Source: Nocardioides nitrophenolicus (lineage in GTDB: Bacteria > Actinomycetota > Actinomycetes > Propionibacteriales > Nocardioidaceae). Taken from it: DNA of 64,000 bases. Both the position numbers and the translations under genes were made by a program. Positions 54,088-64,000 of the stretch are shown here, piece after piece (the stretch's first letter is position 1; each line of letters begins with the position of its first letter). Below the pieces are notes generated by a model. That model was not told the DNA's origin. It did not search any database and was given only the letters and a program-made list of their open reading frames with translations. The stretch lies in NCBI RefSeq assembly GCF_016907515.1, contig NZ_JAFBBY010000001.1:1-64000 (forward strand), read 5' to 3'.

Positions 54088-55128
54088 TCACACGTCGAGG
54101 CAACGGACCGCCACCTCCTTCGCGAGCTGGCGGTACGCCTCCGCCCCGCTCGAGCCGGAGGCGTACGACGTGATCGGCTCGCCGGCGACGGTGGAGTCGG
54201 AGAACTTCACCGTGCGTCGGATCACGGTGTGGAAGACCTGGTCGCCCCAGGCCTGCACCAGGCGCTCCAACACCTCGCGCCCGTGGAGGGTGCGGCCGTC
54301 GTACATGGTGCCGAGGACGCCGTCGACCTCCAGGCCGGGGTTGAGCCGCTGCTTGACCTTGTCGATGGTGGCCTTGAGCAGCGCGACGCCGCGCAGCGCG
54401 AAGTACTCGCACTCCAGCGGCACGATCACGCCGTCGGAGGCGGTGAGCGCGTTGACCGTCAGCAGGCCGAGCGAGGGCTGGCAGTCGATGAGGATGACGT
54501 CGTACTGCTCGATCGCCGGGGCGAGCACGCGCTTCAGCGTCTGCTCGCGGGCGACCTCGTGGACCAGCTGCACCTCGGCGGCGGACAGGTCGATGTTGGA
54601 CGGCAGCAGGTCCATGCCCGGCACGCCGGAGGGCACCACGACCTCGTCGAGGGTGGCCTCCGGGTCCATGAGCAGGTTGTAGACCGTGCTCTCCATCTCG
54701 TGCGGGTTGAGGCCCAGGCCCACCGACAGCGAGCCCTGCGGGTCGAAGTCGACGAGCAGCACCTTGCGGCCGTACTCGGCCAGCGCCGCGCCCAGGTTGA
54801 TGGTCGTCGTGGTCTTGCCGACGCCACCCTTCTGGTTGCACATCGAGATCACCCGGGCGTTCCCGTGGGCCGTCACCGGCTTCGGGTCGGGCAGCACCGG
54901 CATCGGCCGCCCGGTCGGGCCCAGCTCGCCGGACTGGGTCTGCACCGCCGCCGTCTCGGGCGCGGCGCGGTCCGGCAGTGGGAACTGCAGCGTCATCGCG
55001 TCCTCGCGCGTCGCCTCCCCGGTCACGGCCGCGTCCTCCGTGCCGAGCGGTACGTCGCTGCCGGGCGCCGGGATCGGCATCCTCGGCGGCATGTCGGGTG
55101 CACTGGATCCTCCGTAGAAGCCGACCAT
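54088..55128 (-). CDS. ParA/Soj-type ATPase
   Basis: 346 residues. Deviant Walker A CNQKGGVGKTTTTINLGAAL (residues 93-112), switch/Walker A' DFDPQGSLSVGLG, and DVILIDCQPSLGLLTVNAL identify a chromosome-segregation-type ATPase. The first 85 residues form a Pro/Glu-rich extension. Adjacent to scpA/scpB, not to parB or the replication origin, so it is the second ParA of such genomes. The ATG at 55128 has AAGGTGAGG 5 bases upstream; longer in-frame starts enter a region of inverted repeats. Confidence 0.9.
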   Translation of the reverse strand: MVGFYGGSSAPDMPPRMPIPAPGSDVPLGTEDAAVTGEATREDAMTLQFPLPDRAAPETAAVQTQSGELGPTGRPMPVLPDPKPVTAHGNARVISMCNQKGGVGKTTTTINLGAALAEYGRKVLLVDFDPQGSLSVGLGLNPHEMESTVYNLLMDPEATLDEVVVPSGVPGMDLLPSNIDLSAAEVQLVHEVAREQTLKRVLAPAIEQYDVILIDCQPSLGLLTVNALTASDGVIVPLECEYFALRGVALLKATIDKVKQRLNPGLEVDGVLGTMYDGRTLHGREVLERLVQAWGDQVFHTVIRRTVKFSDSTVAGEPITSYASGSSGAEAYRQLAKEVAVRCLDV

Positions 55129-55259
55129 CGCCCTCACCTTTGTCTGAGTGGTTGCGGGCTCCTTCCCCAGAGCCCGGGACTCCTCCATCCAACAATGTCG
55201 ACACGGCGACATTCGGGAGGCGCGCCGCGAGGAGTGCTCAGCCTTCGATCCCGGTCGCG
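55129..55259. promoter_or_regulatory. parA upstream region with two inverted repeats
   Basis: CGGGCTC (55155-55161) pairs with GAGCCCG (55170-55176), and AATGTCG (55194-55200) pairs with CGACATT (55207-55213) around ACACGG. Both lie in the 131 bases between the helicase stop and the parA start. The first may end the helicase transcript, the second may be an operator. Confidence 0.5.
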
Positions 55260-57785
55260 CTAGCCGCCCAGCGCGCGCATCGCCTCGGTCCGGACGACGG
55301 CCTCGCCCGCCTCGTCGGACGCGGCGAGGTCGACCACGGCCTCGATGACCCAGTCGTGGTGGCCCTCGGGATCGTGCAGGGTCTGGACGACGCGCCACTC
55401 GCCGCTCGCGCTCCTGTCGACCGCGAGGAGCGCCGGTCCGCGGGCGTCGGCATCGGTGAGGAGCCGTTCATGCTCGTCGTAATACCCCTCGAGCGCCGCA
55501 TCCCAACGGTCCGCGGTCATCTCCGATCCTTCGGGCTCCACCGCGGCGAGGGCGTCGACGTCGTCGCGGGCGACCAGCTCGACCCGGCGCCACAGCGCGT
55601 TGCGGACCATCACCTCGAAGACCCGGCCCTGCTGGCTCAGCGGTCGTGGTGGGGGCGGCGGCGCGTGGTCGTGGACCGCTCGCGACGCGTGCTCGGGGTC
55701 GCTGAGCGCCTCCCACTCGTCGAGCAGCGAGGAGTCGACCTGGCGCACCGTCTCCCCTAGCCACTCGACGAGCAGGTCCAGCTCCTCGGTGCGGTACGTC
55801 GCGGGCACGGTCTGGCGCAGCGCCCGGTAGGCGTCGGTGAGGTAGCGCAGCACCAGCCCCTCGGAGCGGGCCACCTGATAGCGCGAGACGAGGTCGGTGA
55901 AGCCCATCCCCTGCTCCCACATCTGCCGCACGACCGACTTGGGCGCCAGCGCGTCGGGCGCCAGCCAGGGATGCCGCTCGCGATAGGTCTCGAAGAGCGG
56001 CTCGAGCAGCTCGCTGAGCGGCTCGGGCCAGGTGATGTCCTCCACCAGGGCCATCCGCTCGTCGTACTCGACGCCCTCGGCCTTGAGTGCCGCGATCGCC
56101 TCGCCCCGGGCGGCGTGCCGCTGGGCCATCAGCAGCGGGCGCGGAGCCTCCAGAGTCGCCTCGACCACCGACACGATGTCGAGGGTGAAGGTCTCGGCGT
56201 CGGGGTCGAGCACGTCGAGCACAGCGAGCGCGAAGTGCGAGAGCGGCTGGTTGAGCGCGAAGTCCTCCGGCAGCGCCTCGGTGAGCACATAGCGCCGGCC
56301 GAAGGCGTCGACCTCGTCGAGCCGGGTCAGCACCTCGGAGGTGACCAGGCTGCGCGCCAGCCGGACCGCGCGCTTGGCCAGGCGGAGCTGGCTGCGCCGC
56401 TCCTCGTGGTTGTCCATCAGCAGTCGGCGCAGCACCGGGAAGGCGTCCTCCTCGCGGGAGAGCACGTTGACCAGCATCGCGTTGTCGACCTTCATCTGCG
56501 ACTTCAGCGGGTCCGGCTTGCCGGCGACCAGCTTCTCGAAGGTCTGCTCGCTCCACACGACGGTGCCCTCGGGCGGCTTGCGCAGCTGCGGCTTGGACTT
56601 CTTCTTCGGGTTGGCGGCGTTCTTGGCCTCGGACTTGGCCTTCGCCTTCTCGTTGTCGATGACGTGCTCAGGGGCCTGGACGACGACATAGCCCGCCGTG
56701 TCGAAGCCGGCCCGCCCCGCGCGGCCGGCGATCTGCAGGAACTCGCGGGTCCGCAGCACCCGCTGCCGCGAGCCGTCGAACTTGGCCAGGCCGGTGAACA
56801 GCACCGTGCGGATCGGCACGTTGATGCCGACCCCGAGGGTGTCCGTGCCGCAGATGACCGTCAGCAGGCCGGCCTGCGCGAGCTGCTCGACGAGGCGGCG
56901 GTAGCGCGGCAGCATGCCGGCGTGGTGGACGCCGATCCCCTGCCGCAGCAGCTTGTTGAGGGTCTTGCCGAAGCCGGCGGCGAAGCGGACGCCGGCGATC
57001 CGCTCGGCGATCTGCTCCTTGCGCTCCTTCGGCACCACCAGGTCGAGCCGGCCCGGGCCGCTGAGCAGCGACACGGCGTGCTCGACGGCGGCGGCCTGGG
57101 TGAAGTGGACGACGTACACGGGGCCCTGGCCGGTGGTGACCAGCTCGGTGAGCTTCTCCCCCATCGGCTCCAGGGACCACGAGAAGTCCAGCGGGACGGG
57201 GCGCTCGGCCTGGTCGACGATGGTCGTGTCGCGGCCGTTGCGGCGGGTCAGGTCGGCGGCGAGCTCGGTGGTGTCGCCGAGGGTGGCCGACATGAGCAGG
57301 AACTGCGCCTGGGGCAGCTCGATGAGCGGCACCTGCCAGGCCCAGCCGCGGCCCGGCTCGCCGTAGAAGTGGAACTCGTCCATCACGACCATGCCGACGT
57401 CGGCCCGGTCGCCCTCGCGCAGCGCGATGTTGGCGAGCACCTCCGCGGTGCACGCGATGACCGGGGCGTCGGCGTTGACCGCGACGTCGCCGGTGAGCAT
57501 GCCGACGTCGGCGGCGCCGAAGATCTCGACCAGGTCGAAGAACTTCTCGCTCACCAGCGCCTTGATCGGCGCGGTGTAGAAGGTCACCCGGTCATCGGCG
57601 AGCGCCCCCATCGCGGCCGCCATCGCGACCAGCGACTTGCCGGATCCGGTCGGCGTCGCGAGCACCACGTTGTCACCCGCCAGCAGCGCGAGGATCGCGT
57701 CCTCCTGGTGGGGGTAGAGGGTCAGCCCCTGTCTCTCGGTGTGCGCCAGGATCCGGTCGTACGCCGCGTCACTCGACTCAGCCAT
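55260..57785 (-). CDS. superfamily 2 DEAD/DEAH-type helicase with C-terminal DUF3516
   Basis: 841 residues. Motif [16 protein letters not shown] (residues 43-57), Ia [13 protein letters not shown] written DEFH ([10 protein letters not shown]), [40 protein letters not shown] lysine-rich insert ([17 protein letters not shown], near 392) follows, and the C-terminal third is the DUF3516 region of actinobacterial Ski2-like RNA helicases. Likely RNA remodelling or decay. Overlaps xerD by 8 bases and probably shares its transcript. Confidence 0.9.
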   Translation of the reverse strand: MAESSDAAYDRILAHTERQGLTLYPHQEDAILALLAGDNVVLATPTGSGKSLVAMAAAMGALADDRVTFYTAPIKALVSEKFFDLVEIFGAADVGMLTGDVAVNADAPVIACTAEVLANIALREGDRADVGMVVMDEFHFYGEPGRGWAWQVPLIELPQAQFLLMSATLGDTTELAADLTRRNGRDTTIVDQAERPVPLDFSWSLEPMGEKLTELVTTGQGPVYVVHFTQAAAVEHAVSLLSGPGRLDLVVPKERKEQIAERIAGVRFAAGFGKTLNKLLRQGIGVHHAGMLPRYRRLVEQLAQAGLLTVICGTDTLGVGINVPIRTVLFTGLAKFDGSRQRVLRTREFLQIAGRAGRAGFDTAGYVVVQAPEHVIDNEKAKAKSEAKNAANPKKKSKPQLRKPPEGTVVWSEQTFEKLVAGKPDPLKSQMKVDNAMLVNVLSREEDAFPVLRRLLMDNHEERRSQLRLAKRAVRLARSLVTSEVLTRLDEVDAFGRRYVLTEALPEDFALNQPLSHFALAVLDVLDPDAETFTLDIVSVVEATLEAPRPLLMAQRHAARGEAIAALKAEGVEYDERMALVEDITWPEPLSELLEPLFETYRERHPWLAPDALAPKSVVRQMWEQGMGFTDLVSRYQVARSEGLVLRYLTDAYRALRQTVPATYRTEELDLLVEWLGETVRQVDSSLLDEWEALSDPEHASRAVHDHAPPPPPRPLSQQGRVFEVMVRNALWRRVELVARDDVDALAAVEPEGSEMTADRWDAALEGYYDEHERLLTDADARGPALLAVDRSASGEWRVVQTLHDPEGHHDWVIEAVVDLAASDEAGEAVVRTEAMRALGG

Positions 57786-58731
57786 GGCGCGCCCTCGGGT
57801 GCGCGGTGGCGAACACCTCGCGCAGGTTGTCGACGGTGACGAGCGTGTAGACCTGCGTCGTGGTGACCGACGCGTGCCCGAGCAGCTCCTGGACCACGCG
57901 CACGTCGGCGCCGCCGTCGAGCAGGTGGGTGGCGAACGAGTGGCGCAGCGTGTGGGGCGAGACGTCGCGGGTCACCCCCGCCCGCTCGGCGGCCTTGACC
58001 AGCACCGCCCACGCCGACTGGCGCGAGAGCCGGCCACCGCGGGCGTTGAGGAGGAGCGCGGGCGTCGCGGCCGAGACGAGCGCGGGCCGCCCCCGCACCA
58101 GGTACGCCGACAGCGCGGCCCGTGCGTACGACCCGACCGGCACCAGTCGCTCCTTGCCGCCCTTGCCGCGCAGCAGCAGGGTCGCGTCGCCCGGGTCGAG
58201 GTCCGGCTCGGCGAGATGGCTGACGTCGTCGACGTCGAGCCCGACCGCCTCGGAGATCCGGGCGCCCGTGCCGTAGAGGATCTCGAGCAGCGCCCGGTCC
58301 CGCAGCGCGAGCGGGGTGTCCGGCGCACCGGCGGCCTCCAGGATCGCCTCGACGTCGGCCAGGGGCAGCGCCTTGGGCAGCCGCTTCGCCGGGCTCGGCG
58401 GCTTGACCGCCGCGGCCGGGTCGACCCGGGCCAGCCCGTCGGCGACCGCGAACCTGTGGAAGCCGCGGACCGCCACCACCGTGCGCGCGGCGCTCGACGC
58501 GCTCAGCGGCGGGTGGTCGGCGTCGCCCTCGCGCAGCCGCATCAGGAACTCGGTGACGGTGGCCTCCGTGACCGCGTCCAGCGAGTCGATCCCGGCGGCG
58601 GCGAGGTGGGCGCGGTAGCGGCGCAGGTCGCGCTGGTAAGACGTCAGCGTGTTGGCCGCCAGCCCCTTCTCGACCGCGAGGTGGTCCAGGTACGTGCGGA
58701 CCGCCCGGTCCACCGCGCCTGGTCCACTCAC
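57778..58731 (-). CDS. xerD: tyrosine site-specific recombinase XerD
   Basis: 317 residues. Core-binding N-domain ([28 protein letters not shown], 14-41), then the catalytic domain with Arg in [14 protein letters not shown], Lys in [23 protein letters not shown] (His-x-x-Arg), [12 protein letters not shown] (His and nucleophile Tyr). Resolves chromosome dimers at dif. GTG start 6 bases after TAACCT (complement of 58738-58743), a leaderless promoter. It lies in the recN-pyrG-xerD-parA-scpAB block typical of actinobacteria. Confidence 0.94.
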   Translation of the reverse strand: MSGPGAVDRAVRTYLDHLAVEKGLAANTLTSYQRDLRRYRAHLAAAGIDSLDAVTEATVTEFLMRLREGDADHPPLSASSAARTVVAVRGFHRFAVADGLARVDPAAAVKPPSPAKRLPKALPLADVEAILEAAGAPDTPLALRDRALLEILYGTGARISEAVGLDVDDVSHLAEPDLDPGDATLLLRGKGGKERLVPVGSYARAALSAYLVRGRPALVSAATPALLLNARGGRLSRQSAWAVLVKAAERAGVTRDVSPHTLRHSFATHLLDGGADVRVVQELLGHASVTTTQVYTLVTVDNLREVFATAHPRARHG

Positions 58732-58761
58732 GCGGTCAGGTTAGGCCATGGCGCCGACCCG

Positions 58762-59877
58762 TCAGGCCAGCGCCTCCGCGACCGGCACCGCGGCGATGCC
58801 CGTGGCCTCGCCCACCGGGGCGTTGGTCAGCAGGCCCGCGTGGGTGTTGAGGCCCAGGGCCAGGCTGGCGTCGGCACGGCACGCGTCGGCCCAGCCCTTG
58901 TCGGCCAACGCCACGGCGTACGGCAGGGTGGCGTTGGTCAGCGCATAGGTAGACGTGTTGGGCACCGCCCCCGGCATGTTGGCCACGCAGTAGAAGGTCG
59001 AGTCGTGCACCTGGTACGTCGGGTCGGCGTGCGTGGTGGGCCGGGTGTCCTCGAAGCAGCCGCCCTGGTCGACCGCGATGTCGACCAGCACCGAGCCGGG
59101 CTTCATCCGGGAGACCAGCTCGTTGGAGACCAGCTTGGGCGCCGCCGCGCCGGGGATCAGCACCGCGCCGATCACCATGTCGGCCTCCATCACCTGCTGC
59201 TCGATGGCCAGCTTCGACGAGGCCAGGCCGTGGACCCGGTTGTTGTAACGCCAGAAGGACATCCGCAGCTTGTCGAGGTCGGTGTCGAGCAGCGTGACGT
59301 CGGCGCCCATGCCGAGCGCGATGTTGGCGGCGTTCTGGCCGGAGACGCCGGCGCCGATGATCACCACCTTGGCGTTGGCGACCCCGCCCACGCCGCCCAT
59401 CAGCACGCCGCGGCCGCCCTGGGCCTTCATCAGCGAGTAGGCGCCGACCTGCGGCGCCAGGCAGCCGGCGACCTCGGACATCGGGTACAGCAGCGGCAGC
59501 GCGCCCGAGGGCAGCTGCACCGTCTCGTAGGCGATCGCGGTGACCTTGCGCGCGATCAGCTCCTCGGTGAGCGCCTTGTCGGCGGCGAGGTGGAGATAGG
59601 TGAACAGCACCTGCCCCTCGCGCATCCGGGCGTACTCCTCGGCGATCGGCTCCTTGACCTTGAGGACCATGTCGGCCGTGCCCCACACCGCGTCCGCGTC
59701 GGGGAGGATCGTCGCGCCCGAGGCGACGTAGTCGTCGTCGGAGATCTGGGAGCCGACGCCGGCGCCGGCCTGGATGACGACCTCGTGGCCGTGGGCGACC
59801 AGCTCGTGCACGCCGATCGGCGTGATCGCCACCCGGTACTCGTTGTTCTTGACTTCCTGGGGCACGCCGACGCGCAT
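58762..59877 (-). CDS. ald: alanine dehydrogenase
   Basis: 371 residues; NAD-dependent reversible conversion of L-alanine to pyruvate and ammonium. Blocks: [20 protein letters not shown] at the start, KVKEPIAEE (catalytic Lys), [11 protein letters not shown] (His), [22 protein letters not shown] (NAD fold, near 170), [20 protein letters not shown] lies 7 bases before the ATG. Next to an Lrp-type regulator gene, the AldR arrangement of mycobacteria. An inverted repeat lies in its leader. Confidence 0.96.
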   Translation of the reverse strand: MRVGVPQEVKNNEYRVAITPIGVHELVAHGHEVVIQAGAGVGSQISDDDYVASGATILPDADAVWGTADMVLKVKEPIAEEYARMREGQVLFTYLHLAADKALTEELIARKVTAIAYETVQLPSGALPLLYPMSEVAGCLAPQVGAYSLMKAQGGRGVLMGGVGGVANAKVVIIGAGVSGQNAANIALGMGADVTLLDTDLDKLRMSFWRYNNRVHGLASSKLAIEQQVMEADMVIGAVLIPGAAAPKLVSNELVSRMKPGSVLVDIAVDQGGCFEDTRPTTHADPTYQVHDSTFYCVANMPGAVPNTSTYALTNATLPYAVALADKGWADACRADASLALGLNTHAGLLTNAPVGEATGIAAVPVAEALA

Positions 59878-59896
59878 CTGGATTCCTCCCGGTCAC

Positions 59897-59915
59897 GGAA
59901 TCCGTCGCGGATTCC
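59897..59915. promoter_or_regulatory. 19-bp palindrome in the ald leader
   Basis: GGAATCCG, TCG, CGGATTCC: a perfect 8-bp inverted repeat with 3-base spacer, 20 bases upstream of the ald ATG. Fits an operator or a short RNA hairpin just before the ribosome-binding site. Confidence 0.6.
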
Positions 59916-60013
59916 CCTGTGGAGAGAAATGATGAAGATCAGTCGAGCCAGCCGCCAGAGGCTAGAGCGAAAATTCGCGGCCGGCACGGAAAGCCGGATC
60001 GGATCGTCGGCGA

Positions 60014-60499
60014 TCAGGCCTGAGACGGACGCCGCGCCGAAGCCTGTTCGGCCGGTCGGCCGCGCAGGTGCTCGAAGATCAGGCTGGTCTCGGTCATCGC
60101 GACGTCGCGGGTGCCACTGAGGTGGTTGAGCACGAACTCCCGCAGCTCCTCCGAGCCCGCCGTGGCGACGTGGATCAGGAAGTCGTCGGCCCCGGCCAGG
60201 AAGTAGACGTTGAGCACCTCGGGCAGGGTCGCCATCGCCTGCGCGAAGGCACTCAGCTCGCCCCGGGCGTGGGGGCGCAGCCGCACCGAGATCATCGCCT
60301 GCAGCGGCCGGCCGATGCTGGCCTGGTCGATCTCGGCGTGCGCGCCCCGGATCACTCCTCGCTCGAAGAGCGAGCGGACCCGGCCGTGACAGGTGGACGG
60401 CGCGATGCCGACCCGGGCGGCCAGCACGTTGTTGGCCACCCGGGCGTCGTCCTGGAGCTCGCGGACGATCGCGGCGTCGATCGGGTCGAGGTCAGCCAC
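60014..60499 (-). CDS. Lrp/AsnC-family regulator, AldR-like
   Basis: 161 residues. HTH domain LDPIDAAIVRELQDDARVANNVLAARVGIAPSTCHGRVRSL (positions 4-45) and the RAM ligand-binding domain with the beta-alpha-beta-beta fold (AMISVRLRPHARGEL, VLNVYFLAGADDFLIHV). Likely controls ald in response to alanine, as AldR does in M. tuberculosis. GTG at 60499 overlaps the NUDIX stop and puts LDPID near the start; a GTG at 60517 would add six residues. Lrp proteins often act on divergent or neighbouring amino-acid genes; here it lies upstream of ald on the same strand. Confidence 0.9.
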   Translation of the reverse strand: MADLDPIDAAIVRELQDDARVANNVLAARVGIAPSTCHGRVRSLFERGVIRGAHAEIDQASIGRPLQAMISVRLRPHARGELSAFAQAMATLPEVLNVYFLAGADDFLIHVATAGSEELREFVLNHLSGTRDVAMTETSLIFEHLRGRPAEQASARRPSQA

Positions 60500-61112
60500 G
60501 CCCGGCCTGCCGATCACGGCGGACCTGGACGGCGAGCACCGCCTGCACCACCGGGCCGTCGGACACCTCGCCGGCGAGGATGGCGTCGACCAGGTCGGCG
60601 AAGGGCACCCAGAGCACCTCGAGATCGGCCTCCTCGTGGCGCAGCTCGAAGTCGCCCCGGTCGGCGGGCGAGAGGTCCTCGGCGAGGTAGTAGTGGATCC
60701 GCTCCGCGGAGTAGCCCGGCGAGCTGAGCGTCGACAGCAGGTGGGTCCACCGCTCGGCCGCCAGCGCCGCCTCCTCGCGCAGCTCGCGCCGGGCGACGTC
60801 CTCGGGATCCTCGCCCGGGTGGTCGATCACCCCCGCCGGCAGCTCCACCAGCCGGGCCTGCGCGGGATGCCGGTACTGCCTGATGCACAGCACCCGGTCC
60901 TCGGCGTCGATCGCCAGGATCACCGCGGCCCCCGGGTGCTCGAGCACCAGGCGCCGGAAGGGCTCCTCGTGGTCGGCGCCCGGGCGGCGGATCAGGTCGG
61001 AGCGGAAGGCCACCACCCAGTCGTCGCGGTGCAGGTCAACGCTGTCCTCGACCGGCCACGACTCAGGGGTGTCACGGAGCACCTGCGCACCCCGGGGCTC
61101 ACGCTGTGTCAT
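60492..61112 (-). CDS. NUDIX hydrolase, ADP-ribose pyrophosphatase-like
   Basis: 206 residues. Nudix box GVIDHPGEDPEDVARRELREEAALA (near 93-117) with an intact RExxEE metal site and VELPAG before it, as in ADP-ribose pyrophosphatases. DRVLCIRQYRHPAQARL is also typical of that subgroup. It probably hydrolyses ADP-ribose, limiting its build-up. It begins 6 bases after the pyrG stop, as in other actinobacteria where this gene follows pyrG. Confidence 0.9.
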   Translation of the reverse strand: MTQREPRGAQVLRDTPESWPVEDSVDLHRDDWVVAFRSDLIRRPGADHEEPFRRLVLEHPGAAVILAIDAEDRVLCIRQYRHPAQARLVELPAGVIDHPGEDPEDVARRELREEAALAAERWTHLLSTLSSPGYSAERIHYYLAEDLSPADRGDFELRHEEADLEVLWVPFADLVDAILAGEVSDGPVVQAVLAVQVRRDRQAGRG

Positions 61113-61118
61113 TCGGTG

Positions 61119-64000
<2,882 letters not shown>

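Overview
The window is a very GC-rich, densely packed actinobacterial chromosome segment. Gene content, third-position GC, mycobacterial-type sterol catabolism genes and a DUF222/HNH gene suggest a Nocardioides-like organism (Nocardioidaceae). That placement is inferred from gene content, not from a marker search. No rRNA, tRNA, CRISPR array, insertion sequence or prophage was recognised, and no gap between genes exceeds 270 bases.

Regions. (1) 1-5.8 kb: ordinary genes (metallo-beta-lactamase-fold hydrolase, DUF222/HNH protein, NUDIX hydrolase, 3-methyladenine glycosylase, GMC oxidoreductase, a small secreted coiled-coil protein). (2) 5.8-12.2 kb: sterol genes kshA/kshB with a small cysteine-containing gene between them, divergent from fadE26-fadE27-fadD17. 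(3) 12.2-18.9 kb: LVIVD-repeat protein, a 22-codon gene remnant, an SDR-like protein without the catalytic Tyr, the circularly permuted ATP-grasp / alpha-E / transglutaminase trio, and a JmjC-like cupin. (4) 18.9-22.5 kb: fadD19 plus a nitronate-monooxygenase-like gene, divergent from echA19. (5) 23.7-30.5 kb: a gamma-glutamylation catabolic island (PuuD-like hydrolase, SDR, glutamine-synthetase-like ligase, aldehyde dehydrogenase, APC permease, GntR regulator). (6) 30.5-37.4 kb: fadD8-like ligase, then homologues of Rv3520c, Rv3521, ltp4 and ltp3 in mycobacterial order. (7) 37.5-43 kb: methionine aminopeptidase, YbdK-type ligase, a 50-residue membrane protein, and a two-component system with a PepSY protein. 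(8) 43-45.6 kb: cyp125 divergent from fadA5. (9) 45.6-64 kb: a long minus-strand housekeeping block ending at recN: recN, pyrG, NUDIX, Lrp, ald, xerD, helicase, parA, small RHH-like gene, scpA, scpB, rluB, SDR, AraC, VOC, tyrA, cmk, plsC, der.

How the genes work together. The sterol genes lie in five separate places but share one signature: every locus has a 14-bp palindrome matching the published KstR operator TNNAACNNGTTNNA, usually overlapping the -10 element. Together they could supply side-chain C26/C27 oxidation (cyp125), CoA activation (fadD19, fadD17, fadD8-like), dehydrogenation (fadE26/27), hydration (echA19), thiolysis (fadA5), aldolytic cleavage of C24-branched chains (DUF35-ltp4-ltp3) and ring 9-alpha-hydroxylation (kshAB). 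The regulator itself and the meta-cleavage ring genes are not in the window.

Two organising features recur. Many genes have a TANNNT -10 element exactly 6-7 nt before an ATG/GTG, the mark of leaderless transcripts. Every convergent pair whose coding regions do not overlap has an inverted repeat at the junction.
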